From Spirochaetia bacterium (lineage in GTDB: Bacteria > Spirochaetota > Spirochaetia > Treponematales > Breznakiellaceae), in contig BOAU01000028.1 of assembly GCA_026002025.1 (NCBI GenBank), positions 1-23,351 on the forward strand: DNA of 23,351 bases. The letters are read 5' to 3'. The notes beneath the pieces are model-generated. The model saw nothing but the letters and a program-made list of their open reading frames with translations. It did not search any database and was not told the DNA's origin. The position numbers were made by a program, and so were the translations under genes. Of this stretch, positions 14,309-21,956 are shown in pieces (the stretch's first letter is position 1; every line of letters begins with the position of its first letter).

Positions 14309-15151
14309 TCACCCCTGGCTGAGCAGTTCCGCAAGTTTGGCTTCTTCCCCCGGCGACATGGCCCCTGGCAGGATCAGAGGTTCCTGGGGGCCGGGGGGCA
14401 GGAGGAAGCCATCGGCCAGAAAACGGCGAAACAGATCGGCGTAGGAGCCTGCGTCAAGAGAGGGGACCTGGGTTAAATAGATGCCTTGACGGCGCCATTT
14501 TTTTGCAGAGGCTTTGCCGGGGCCGCCGTACAGGACTTTGTTGAGTTTGGGAAAAACCGTGCTGTCCCGCTCCGGGATAGCGGCGATGAGGTCATAGACG
14601 CCCCGTGCCGCGGCGGCAAGGATCAGCGGGCTGATCATGTCCGAGGGCGGAAACTCAGGGGACAGGCTTTCTTCCATTACAAGAACCCGCGGGGAAAGGG
14701 ACCAGGGGAGAATCGGAATCAGTAATGGAGAAAGCGCGGAGTCGGCGCCGGGAGCATCCAGAAACGGCCGCCAGAGGGAGAGGCCGGAAACGGTGCCTGA
14801 CACCATTGCGGGGTCGGGAATTGGATCGCCGTCTTTCAGGGTGAAACCGGCGCTTTCCAGGGCGCGGTAAAGGGATGCGTCATCGGCGTAGATGCGGAAG
14901 ATCCTATCCGGGAAAAGTTTGGAGAGGGCTTTGACAAGGCGCTTTTCCAGGGGATGGGGGAAGGGCGACATCAAGCCCCGGTTGGCGGTATTTTTCAGTT
15001 CCCGCAGCAGATTGGGCGGAGTATGGCCCAGGATGGCCCGGCCGCCGTGCTGCCAGAGGTCCACGAAGCGCCGCCCCCCCTCGGTATAGAGCCGGAATTC
15101 CCTGGCCCGGAGCACCGGGGGCAGGAGCCGCAGCAGATCAGTTTCGGTCAT
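14309..15151 (-). CDS. Unknown protein resembling a shortened class III aminotransferase (GSAM-like)
   Basis: I cannot assign a function. The N-terminal 75 residues (REFRLYTEGGRRFVDLWQHG, then a GRAILGHTPPNLLREL segment and FPHPLEKRLVKAL) look like the start of class III PLP-dependent aminotransferases such as glutamate-1-semialdehyde aminomutase. The last 45 residues (from YADLFRRFLADGFLLPPGPQEP to the end) look like their C-terminal domain. The middle is compressed: 280 residues against about 430, and I see no convincing PLP-binding lysine motif. It could be a non-catalytic relative or one that lost activity. The start has AAGGA 7 bases upstream and lies 18 bases after the helicase stop, so the two are probably co-transcribed. 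It meets the XRE gene tail to tail with one base between. Confidence 0.6.
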   Translation of the reverse strand: MTETDLLRLLPPVLRAREFRLYTEGGRRFVDLWQHGGRAILGHTPPNLLRELKNTANRGLMSPFPHPLEKRLVKALSKLFPDRIFRIYADDASLYRALESAGFTLKDGDPIPDPAMVSGTVSGLSLWRPFLDAPGADSALSPLLIPILPWSLSPRVLVMEESLSPEFPPSDMISPLILAAAARGVYDLIAAIPERDSTVFPKLNKVLYGGPGKASAKKWRRQGIYLTQVPSLDAGSYADLFRRFLADGFLLPPGPQEPLILPGAMSPGEEAKLAELLSQG

Positions 15152-15169
15152 TCAATCATCCTTGGGACT

Positions 15170-17647
15170 TTAGTCCGAGCCGATTTTGGTAAACCGGCTC
15201 CCCTGGTGGAGGCTCAAAAAACGCAGTTCCTTGCCGGTCTCAAACTGAACCCGCACTACCGGCCCTTCCTCGCTGTCCCGCACATCCACCACCGCGCCGT
15301 AACCGTGGTCGTCATGGTAGAGCCGGTCGCCACGCTGCCAACCGCCGCCCTGACCGCCGCCGGAGCGGGCGCTGTTGTTTTGGCCGCTGTTACGGGACCG
15401 GGCTCCCGCCGGGATACCGTATCCGCTATGGCCGCCATAAGCGGCTCCGGCATAGCCTGCGCCGCCTGATCTGCCGCCGCTGCCCGATCCGGCTCCGAAA
15501 CCGTAGGGCGCTTCCCCGATGATCCGCAGTACGCTTTTGTCGATCTCCCGCAGGAAGAGGCTGGGCTCTTCGGGCATGGTGCGGCCGAAGATGCGGCGCA
15601 TGGCGCAGGAAGTGAGGTAAAGCTCGTCCATGGCGCGGGTGGCGCCAACGTAAAAGAGCCGCCGTTCCTCCTCAAGTTCCTCGTCCTGTTTGTCGTCACG
15701 GGGGAAGATGCCCTGCTCAATGCCGGTCATGATCACCCGGCGAAATTCCAGGCCCTTGGTGTTGTGGAAGGTGATCAGGGTGACGGCGTTGTCTTTGGCC
15801 TTGTCTTTGTTGGTGTCGTCTTCAAGGGAACGGTCAAGCTCGATGTGTTCAAGGAATTCCAGCAACCCGTCCATATTGGGCGCGTAAAGGCTTGCGGCGT
15901 TGGCCAGTTCCTGGAGGTTGTTGAGCCGCTGGTTCCCGGAAATTTCGTCATTAAGCTGATGATAATCGGCAATCCCCGAATCCTTGACCAGACGGACCAC
16001 CAGCACCGAAAGCCCCTCCCCGGCGCGCAGTTCCTCCCGGTCCTTGGACTTGCGGGGCTGTTTCTTCGCAATCAATACCCCTTGCGCCGCTTCCTTTGAT
16101 TTTGCTTCATCCTGATCGGCAAGGATCATCCGGCCTTCTTCAATCACCTTGAGGAAAGCCTCCACCCCGGCGCGGGCCTTGGCGGAAAGTTCCGGCAGTA
16201 ATCCTTTCGCCCCCGCCTCCAGATCGCCGCCCAAAGACCCTTCCACAATACGGTCCACCGTGGCGGGGCCCACGCCGCGGGTGGGCTTGTTCACCACGCG
16301 GCGGAAGGCGATCTCGTCACGGGGGTTCACCAGAAAGGAAAGCAGGGCCAGAGCATCCTTTATCTCCTCCCTCTCGTAGAATTTGAGGGAGCCCACCACC
16401 CGGTAGGGGATGCCCCGGCGGAGGAATTCGGTCTCGAAACCCAGGGATTGGGCGTTGGTGCGGTAGAGGATGGCCCAGTCGGAGAAGGCGGCCTTCGGCT
16501 GCCCGGCTTTCGATTGTTCGGCGGCCTTATCCTTTCCGGCCGCCCCGGCGCCCGGCTTACCGGAAACGCCGCCTTTGCCGGGACCACCGCCCTTAACCGA
16601 GTTTTCAATCAGCTTGGCGCAGAAGCCGGCCTCTTCGTCCTGATTGGGGAGAAAGGCCAGCACCGGGGTTTTGCCGGGACCCCGCTCGGAACGGAGTTCC
16701 TTGCCCAGCCGGGATTCGTTGCGGGCCACCACCGAGGATGCGGCCCGGAGGATGGGCTCCGTGGACCGGTAGTTCCGCTCCAGCCGGATGATGTCGGTGC
16801 CGGGGAAGCGGTCGGGGAATTCCAGGATGTTCCGCACTTCCGCGCCCCGGAAGCGGTATATGGACTGGTCGTCATCGCCCACCACGCAGACGTAGGTTTC
16901 CGGCCCGCAGAGTTCCTTCAACAATTCAAACTGGGCGATGTTGGCGTCCTGATACTCGTCCACCATGATCACCCGGAAACGGTCCCGGAAGCGCCGGGCC
17001 ACATCCGGCTGACTGCGGAGAATGTCCACGGGCTTTTTGATCAGGTCCCCGAAATCAACATTGCCGATCTGGGCGAGCCGTTCTTCGTAGCGGGTGTAAA
17101 TTTGCCGGAACTGTTTGCGGTGATCGATAAGGTCCAGTTCAGGACTTTCAGGATCAAGAAAAAAATCCTTGGCCCGGGAAATGTTATGGGCAATCTGTTT
17201 CACCTCCGCCTTGGGAGTATCTTCCAGAAGGGTGCCAAGGAGGGCCACCATGTCGTCATCATCGTAGATCACAAAGGCGTTGCCGAGGCCGATAAGGGAG
17301 CCGTTCCGGCGGAGGAACCAGGCCCCAAAGGAGTGAAAGGTCCGCAGCATGGCGTCACCTGCCCGCTCGTCGATCAGCCGGGCCCGGTCGGCCATTTCCC
17401 GGGCCGCCTTGTTGGTAAAGGTCACCGCCAGAATCGATCGGGGGTCCACTCCTTGCTCCCGGATAAGCCAGGCGATCTTCGTGGTGATCACCCGGGTCTT
17501 CCCCGATCCCGCTCCGGCGAGAATCAGCAGGGGATGCACCGCATCCCCGGATTTCCCGGTATGCAGCACCGCCTCCCGCTGTTCCGGGTTGAGCATAGCG
17601 AGGTAGGGGGGGATGGGGGCGTCACCGCCAGAAGGCGCATCGGTCAT
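15170..17647 (-). CDS. uvrD: UvrD/PcrA-type superfamily 1A DNA helicase
   Basis: This 3'-5' ATP-dependent helicase acts in excision repair and in clearing recombination intermediates or stalled transcription complexes. All SF1 motifs are present: Walker A GAGSGKT (45-51), DEYQD (230-234), GDDDQSIYRFRGA (257-269), RNYRST (291-296), LITFHNTKGLEF (624-635) and ERRLFYVGATRA (661-672). The C-terminal tudor-like PcrA domain is at 770-825 (GDRLYHDDHGYGAVVDV). Two low-complexity stretches are unusual: a Gly/Lys/Ala insert at 352-387 before domain 2A, and a Gly/Ser linker at 715-769. At 825 residues it is a little over the usual 720-750. A TATAAT box ends five bases before the ATG, with no Shine-Dalgarno. 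It diverges from the PAP2 gene. Confidence 0.95.
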   Translation of the reverse strand: MTDAPSGGDAPIPPYLAMLNPEQREAVLHTGKSGDAVHPLLILAGAGSGKTRVITTKIAWLIREQGVDPRSILAVTFTNKAAREMADRARLIDERAGDAMLRTFHSFGAWFLRRNGSLIGLGNAFVIYDDDDMVALLGTLLEDTPKAEVKQIAHNISRAKDFFLDPESPELDLIDHRKQFRQIYTRYEERLAQIGNVDFGDLIKKPVDILRSQPDVARRFRDRFRVIMVDEYQDANIAQFELLKELCGPETYVCVVGDDDQSIYRFRGAEVRNILEFPDRFPGTDIIRLERNYRSTEPILRAASSVVARNESRLGKELRSERGPGKTPVLAFLPNQDEEAGFCAKLIENSVKGGGPGKGGVSGKPGAGAAGKDKAAEQSKAGQPKAAFSDWAILYRTNAQSLGFETEFLRRGIPYRVVGSLKFYEREEIKDALALLSFLVNPRDEIAFRRVVNKPTRGVGPATVDRIVEGSLGGDLEAGAKGLLPELSAKARAGVEAFLKVIEEGRMILADQDEAKSKEAAQGVLIAKKQPRKSKDREELRAGEGLSVLVVRLVKDSGIADYHQLNDEISGNQRLNNLQELANAASLYAPNMDGLLEFLEHIELDRSLEDDTNKDKAKDNAVTLITFHNTKGLEFRRVIMTGIEQGIFPRDDKQDEELEEERRLFYVGATRAMDELYLTSCAMRRIFGRTMPEEPSLFLREIDKSVLRIIGEAPYGFGAGSGSGGRSGGAGYAGAAYGGHSGYGIPAGARSRNSGQNNSARSGGGQGGGWQRGDRLYHDDHGYGAVVDVRDSEEGPVVRVQFETGKELRFLSLHQGSRFTKIGSD

Positions 17648-17658
17648 AACTCATTATA
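17648..17658 (-). promoter_or_regulatory. -10 box abutting the helicase start
   Basis: On the minus strand a perfect TATAAT (17658-17653) is followed by GAGTT and the ATG at 17647. Transcription would start at about the first codon. No good -35 hexamer is seen at the expected distance. Confidence 0.4.
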
Positions 17659-17709
17659 AACGGAATTAATATCCAAAACCACCTGTCGGCGCCCCCACAG
17701 TGTGCTATG

Positions 17710-17715
17710 TTTAAT
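17710..17715 (+). promoter_or_regulatory. -10-like box abutting the PAP2 start
   Basis: TTTAAT at 17710-17715 lies five bases before the ATG at 17721, with no Shine-Dalgarno in between. A -35 is not evident. Confidence 0.3.
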
Positions 17716-17720
17716 TTGAT

Positions 17721-18509
17721 ATGAAAAAATTTCTTATTGCCCTGTTCATCATCATCCAGGCCACCGCGGTTTTCGGGGAAAGCCGGTACACCTTTGATCT
17801 GAAAAAAGATCTGATCCTGGGTTCGGCGTCCATCGGCATTTTTGCGGCCCCCTTCTTCATTGATAATCCGGCGGCGGCAGGTGATTTAAGAAAAAGCGAT
17901 GTGAATGGTTTTGACCGCCCCTTCATGCTTCCATATAATAAGCCGTTGGATATTGCCAGCGATATTGGTCAATACACTCTTCTGGCTCTGCCCGTCCTAT
18001 CGCTGATTGGAAATGTAAAGGATGGTAACGCCTGGGCGACCTACGGCATCATGTATGCGGAGGCTTTTCTTTTAACCTACGGGACAAAGGATATTTTTAA
18101 AAGCGCCATAAACAGATATCGCCCTTACTGTTATTTTGACGGAATTCCCGGGGATCAATCTTCCGAATATGCGAACAGTTTCCCATCGGGCCATACGGCC
18201 CTGGCCTTTATGTCCGCCGGGTTCTTAAGTTCCACCTTTTTAACGGAATACCCCGATTCCAAATGGCGCATCCCGGTGGTGAGTATCAGCTATACCCTGG
18301 CTGCGGGGGTTGCCGTGGGGCGTATTGCATCGGGCAGCCATTTTCTCACAGATGTTCTTGCCGGCGCCGCGATCGGTTCCCTCTACGGATACCTCATCCC
18401 GGCCCTGCATTTAAGGAAAAAGGCCGATGAACTTGTCACCATTACCCCAATCGTAAACGGCGTTATGGTATCCTTACTAATTCCAGATCGACCCCGGAGC
18501 GGGCGATGA
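17721..18509 (+). CDS. PAP2-family phosphatase, exported or membrane-linked
   Basis: PAP2 enzymes remove phosphate from lipid or undecaprenyl phosphates in the cell envelope. The first 19 residues form a signal peptide (KKFLIALFIIIQATAVFG). The three catalytic motifs are present: K-x6-RP as KSAINRYRP (127-135), PSGH (155-158, acid/base His158) and R-x5-H-x3-D as RIASGSHFLTD (201-211, nucleophile His207). Several hydrophobic stretches around them suit the compact helical fold, and its 262 residues are normal. It is the only long plus-strand gene in its neighbourhood. Its last 47 bases overlap the 3' end of rimO on the other strand, so transcription of the two converges. The substrate cannot be told from sequence. 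Confidence 0.88.
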   Translation: MKKFLIALFIIIQATAVFGESRYTFDLKKDLILGSASIGIFAAPFFIDNPAAAGDLRKSDVNGFDRPFMLPYNKPLDIASDIGQYTLLALPVLSLIGNVKDGNAWATYGIMYAEAFLLTYGTKDIFKSAINRYRPYCYFDGIPGDQSSEYANSFPSGHTALAFMSAGFLSSTFLTEYPDSKWRIPVVSISYTLAAGVAVGRIASGSHFLTDVLAGAAIGSLYGYLIPALHLRKKADELVTITPIVNGVMVSLLIPDRPRSGR

Positions 18510-19851
18510 CCCTGCCCCGGAAAAAGGCGCCCGGCGTCAAATCACCGCCGCTAATAACCGTGGCGCCGTCCACCTCCGGGGCCTGACAGTAGAGCCGCCC
18601 CAGATAAAGGCCATCTTCTTCCGCCGTCTGCTCGAACTTTTCTTCTATCAATACATCAAGTTCCCTGCCTACAAAACGGTCCATCTGTTTTTCACTGATG
18701 CTGATCTGTTGTTCCTCGACAATACGTTTCCGTTCCGTTGCAAGCTTTTTAGGGACCCGGTTTTTCATGGAATAGGCGGGGGTGTCCTCCTCACGGGAAT
18801 AAGCGAAACAGCCGGCCCAGTCCAGCCGGGCCTTGTCCTGAAAATCCAGCAGGGCCTGGAAATCCTCTTCGGTTTCGCCGGGAAAGCCCAAAAGAAAGGT
18901 TGTGCGCAGTACCGCGTCCGGCAGCCGGGAGCGGATTGTTTCAATCAGAGAGAGATAAGTGTCCGCGTTGCCCCGGCGGTTCATGGCCGCAAGAATTTTT
19001 TCGCTGCCATGCTGAAAGGGCAGGTCAAAATAGGGAAGAAACCGCTTGTCCCGTTCCATGATATCCAGAATGGGCAGGGGGAAATTGTCCGGGTGGATGT
19101 AGAGCAGCCGCACCCAAAAATCTCCCTCCAATGCGGATAAGGCTTCCAGTAGATCGGGAAGCAAGCTTCCTGGAAGCGAACTTCCTTGGAGTAAACTTTC
19201 GGCAGCCGCGCCGCCCCCTGCAAAATCCTTGCCGTAAGAGCCGATATCCTGGCCGATAAGGCAGAGTTCCCTAATGCCCCGGCCCAGCAGTTCCCGGCAC
19301 TCGGAAAGCACATCGGGGATACTGCGGCTGCGGAGATTGCCCCGGATCAGGGGAATGGAGCAGAAGGTGCAGCGGTTGTTGCAGCCCTCGTTAATTTTGA
19401 CATAGGCCGAACCGGGCAGGGACAATAGCGGACGCCGACCGGCAGTGCGGCCCGCCCCTGAATCCCCCTTCCCCGGCGCGTTCCGGATCGCCGCCGCATC
19501 CGCCTTCACGCCCAGGGCCCGCGCCGCCGCTTCAACAATGCCGCCAAGGTCCGCATTTCCGAAAAGCAAATCTGCCTCCGGGAGGGATTCGGCGAGTTCT
19601 TTGGCATAACGCTGGGCCAGGCAGCCGGCAAGGAGGATTTTTTTATCAGGATAACGTTTCCGCCAACCCAGGACCGCGTTGATGGATTCCTGTTTGGCGC
19701 TTTCGATGAATCCGCAGGAGTTGATGATGATAAGGTCTGCATCGCCGGGGTCTTCAGCGGAGGACCAGCCTGCCCCGCCAAGCAGGGCCATCATGGTTTC
19801 CGCATCAACCTGATTTTTTACGCAGCCAAAGGGATCAATAAAAAAACGCAA
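18463..19851 (-). CDS. rimO: Ribosomal protein S12 methylthiotransferase
   Basis: RimO is a radical-SAM enzyme that methylthiolates an aspartate of ribosomal protein S12. The N-terminal MTTase domain has the three cysteines of the auxiliary iron-sulphur cluster (Cys10, Cys46 in NSCGF, Cys77 in AGCLA). The radical-SAM cluster is Cys157, Cys161 and Cys164 (GCNNRCTFCSIPLIRG). The C-terminal TRAM domain carries the APEVDG sequence that favours RimO over MiaB. Two small inserts, at about 118-142 and 218-235, are not well conserved. The start is TTG at 19851: the preceding in-frame codons are the rodZ TAA stop and ACC. No Shine-Dalgarno is seen, so initiation is probably coupled to rodZ termination. 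Its 462 residues are normal. Confidence 0.94.
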   Translation of the reverse strand: MRFFIDPFGCVKNQVDAETMMALLGGAGWSSAEDPGDADLIIINSCGFIESAKQESINAVLGWRKRYPDKKILLAGCLAQRYAKELAESLPEADLLFGNADLGGIVEAAARALGVKADAAAIRNAPGKGDSGAGRTAGRRPLLSLPGSAYVKINEGCNNRCTFCSIPLIRGNLRSRSIPDVLSECRELLGRGIRELCLIGQDIGSYGKDFAGGGAAAESLLQGSSLPGSLLPDLLEALSALEGDFWVRLLYIHPDNFPLPILDIMERDKRFLPYFDLPFQHGSEKILAAMNRRGNADTYLSLIETIRSRLPDAVLRTTFLLGFPGETEEDFQALLDFQDKARLDWAGCFAYSREEDTPAYSMKNRVPKKLATERKRIVEEQQISISEKQMDRFVGRELDVLIEEKFEQTAEEDGLYLGRLYCQAPEVDGATVISGGDLTPGAFFRGRVIARSGVDLELVRIP

Positions 19852-19854
19852 GGT

Positions 19855-20964
19855 TTATTGGGCAGTCTCAAGCCGCGACAGGACCAGCCGGTAACGGCCG
19901 TCATCATCCCGGACCCAGCGGATATCCGCCACAACCACTTCGCCGGCGCCGCCCAGTTCCATAGGGACCGTCCGGCCGCCGCCGATGACCTGCAATTTTG
20001 CCGCCTGGGCATTGGAAACCCAAATACGGACGCCGTTCTGGGCCTGGATGTCAAGAGCTTCCCCCCGCTGAAAATACCGTTCATTCCGGTCCCGTCGGTC
20101 CCGTTCAAAAAGAATTTCCCAACGGAACATGCAGTAACCCTGAAAATTGAATTGCAGGGTAAAAGGATAGGCGTTGGGGGAAGAAAAGATCGCCGTGGCG
20201 CCCGGCGCCGGGGCCGCAATGTCGGCGGGAAGGCTGGCAGCAACGTCGGAAGCCGCCGCGTCAGGAAGCGCCGGGACACTGCTGTTCAGCTCAAAGCGCA
20301 GTAAAGCCCCGGCAGTGCTGTCATTTTTGGCAAAATCCGTTGCGGAAATCCGCAGCTCGGCAATGCCGTCATTGTTGAGGTCAACGTTTACTTCCTGACT
20401 TAAATCCAGCATCACCGCGCCGCCGGGGGTGGTAATGGTTACCGCCTCCCCCAGGTTGGAAAGGGTGAGCTTGTATTGATCAGCGTCCAGGGGAACCAGA
20501 ATCGAATCCCCCCGGTAAAAACGCCGTTCCAGGGCTTCGGCGCCCATGGTATATTCCGCCGCGGACCGGACCGGCGCGGCGGCGGCCTCTTTGACAGAAA
20601 GGTTTTTAAAAAGAAAGTACCCTCCCGTAGCAGCCCCAAGGACCGCCAGAGGAATCAGTATACTCAAAATGATTTTGAAATAGTTGGGCGGGGACCGCAG
20701 GAGCTGCTCCACCGGGACCGGCTGTTCCTGGATTTTCAGGGAGCGGTACAGGGAAAGCAGTTCAGCCACATCCAGGGCCAGATATTCCCCGTAGTTCCGC
20801 AAAAAACCCAGGAGATAGGGCTCCCCGGGGAAAACCGAAAAGTCTTCCAGTTCCAGGGCTTCAAGATAGCGGCCGGCAATATTGGTTTCCCGGCTCACCT
20901 GTTCATAGCTATACCCCTTCAATTCACGGGCGGCTTTCAGCTTATCTCCCAGGGATTCCACCAT
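19855..20964 (-). CDS. rodZ: RodZ-like protein (cytoskeletal HTH plus membrane anchor)
   Basis: RodZ links the MreB cytoskeleton to the membrane in rod or helical cell shape. The cytoplasmic HTH_25 domain (about 5-75, LGDKLKAARELKGYSYEQVS and the YLEALE and YLLGFLRNYGEYL segments) matches RodZ. One membrane helix follows at about 96-118. The outer part has two beta-rich stretches separated by an Ala/Pro-rich linker (around 225-260), and the last one resembles the C-terminal RodZ domain. The ATG has a strong GGAGG ribosome-binding site and lies 13 bases after the lolA-like stop. rimO follows after three bases in the same frame. Spirochaete RodZ is less well studied than the enterobacterial one, so the exact role is by family. 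Confidence 0.85.
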   Translation of the reverse strand: MVESLGDKLKAARELKGYSYEQVSRETNIAGRYLEALELEDFSVFPGEPYLLGFLRNYGEYLALDVAELLSLYRSLKIQEQPVPVEQLLRSPPNYFKIILSILIPLAVLGAATGGYFLFKNLSVKEAAAAPVRSAAEYTMGAEALERRFYRGDSILVPLDADQYKLTLSNLGEAVTITTPGGAVMLDLSQEVNVDLNNDGIAELRISATDFAKNDSTAGALLRFELNSSVPALPDAAASDVAASLPADIAAPAPGATAIFSSPNAYPFTLQFNFQGYCMFRWEILFERDRRDRNERYFQRGEALDIQAQNGVRIWVSNAQAAKLQVIGGGRTVPMELGGAGEVVVADIRWVRDDDGRYRLVLSRLETAQ

Positions 20965-20977
20965 TTCCTCCTACACT

Positions 20978-21670
20978 CTAATCGGTATCCCGGAACAGAA
21001 AATTATTGATCAGATTTGCCGATGCGGGGGAATCGTAGATGAACCGCTGGGTTGGTATTCCCTGATTGGTCCTGATGTCCGAAAAATCAAACCGCACCAA
21101 ACCTTCCGCAATAGTCCGCCCCTCAATACGGCGGATGAGCAGTGTATCGGGGTCCACGCTCAGGATCAGCTCCCGAAACCCCTCGGAAATGGAACGTCGG
21201 GTAAGCCGCAGCTTGACCACCCGCTCCCTTGAGCCCTCATCCAGGGGAATCGGCTCCGGCCCGGTCACAAAACTGGGGATGTAGTTCCGCCTGAGCAGGG
21301 TAAGCCCCTGGGCCGTTGCCAGTCCGGCCGTATTCGCAGCCGACCCCGGCCGCCTGCTGGCCGCAATGTCCTGATTCAGCACCGCCCGGTATTCCGGGAG
21401 GTATATGGTCAGCAGTTCGCCGTTAAACACAATAACCTGTTCCGCCGGCCGGGTAAAATCGATCCGCAAAAACGAAGGCGCCAGATGGCTTACGGCCCCG
21501 GACATATCGGTATTCCCGGACCGGATCGCCAGCCGCGCTTCATAGTCCTTAATCCCGCCGTAACGCTCCGAAACCGTCTCCAGGTAGCGCTCGGCGGTGA
21601 CAATTTCCTGCCCATATATGAAAAAACACCCAATAATCAAAAGAAAGGCTGCGAAAATCCCACGTTTCAT
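20978..21670 (-). CDS. LolA-like outer-membrane lipoprotein carrier protein
   Basis: LolA proteins ferry lipoproteins through the periplasm or act in related envelope roles. Residues 1-20 are a signal peptide (GIFAAFLLIIGCFFIYGQ), probably cleaved after the Gly-Gln region, and there is no typical lipobox with a +1 cysteine. The mature part begins with AERYLETVSERYGGIKDYEA and shows alternating beta strands with the LolA-like sequence APSFLRIDFTRPAEQVIVFNG. At 230 residues it fits the family. It is probably the first gene of a lolA-rodZ-rimO transcription unit: TATAAA lies six bases before the ATG and no Shine-Dalgarno is visible. The family is diverse, so transport of lipoproteins is probable but not proven. 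Confidence 0.8.
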   Translation of the reverse strand: MKRGIFAAFLLIIGCFFIYGQEIVTAERYLETVSERYGGIKDYEARLAIRSGNTDMSGAVSHLAPSFLRIDFTRPAEQVIVFNGELLTIYLPEYRAVLNQDIAASRRPGSAANTAGLATAQGLTLLRRNYIPSFVTGPEPIPLDEGSRERVVKLRLTRRSISEGFRELILSVDPDTLLIRRIEGRTIAEGLVRFDFSDIRTNQGIPTQRFIYDSPASANLINNFLFRDTD

Positions 21671-21682
21671 CGTCTTTTTATA
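21671..21682 (-). promoter_or_regulatory. -10 box abutting the lolA-like start
   Basis: On the minus strand TATAAA (21682-21677) is followed by AAGACG and the ATG at 21670. A TTGTCT 20 bases further upstream could be a poorly spaced -35. Confidence 0.4.
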
Positions 21683-21788
21683 CTACCGAATGAGGGCAAG
21701 GAAGACAAGCCCCAGGGTTCCGGCATTTACTTTCAGGTTCCGGGAAATTAGGGGGATTTGAAGATATTTAACCACGGACCACACAAGA

Positions 21789-21802
21789 ACCCGCTTTCGC
21801 GG
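21789..21802. repeat. Small GC hairpin in the lolA upstream region
   Basis: CCCGC-tttc-GCGGG forms a perfect 5-bp stem at 21789-21802. The rest of 21683-21845 has no gene that I can support; it includes an accacggaccacac stretch that looks like a relic of a dispersed repeat. Confidence 0.4.
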
Positions 21803-21845
21803 GGGAGGGCACGGACTTTTACTTTGACTTCTCCGCCCTTTCGGA

Positions 21846-21918
21846 CGGGCTTTTTTCGCCCCACCCCATAAAAAAGCCCGGCTTATTGTTCGGACCAGTA
21901 GGTCCGCTAAGCCGGGCT
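21846..21918. terminator. Bidirectional rho-independent terminator with branched stem
   Basis: AGCCCGGCTTA (21875-21885) pairs perfectly with TAAGCCGGGCT (21908-21918). Inside it CGGACC-agta-GGTCCG (21891-21906) makes a second hairpin. On the minus strand the structure is followed by six T (21875-21870), so it terminates the lipoprotein gene, whose stop lies 39 bases before it. CGGGCTTTTTT (21846-21856) is the exact reverse complement of 21870-21880 and provides a plus-strand T run after a short GCCC/GGGC stem. Confidence 0.85.
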
Positions 21919-21956
21919 CCCGTTACCTGTACGCGATTAAGCGGTCAGGTACCGTT

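Noticed and set aside
16448..17659. 403-codon open frame on the plus strand opposite the helicase gene
   Set aside because: It is the antisense shadow of conserved helicase motifs; no ribosome-binding site or domain is seen.
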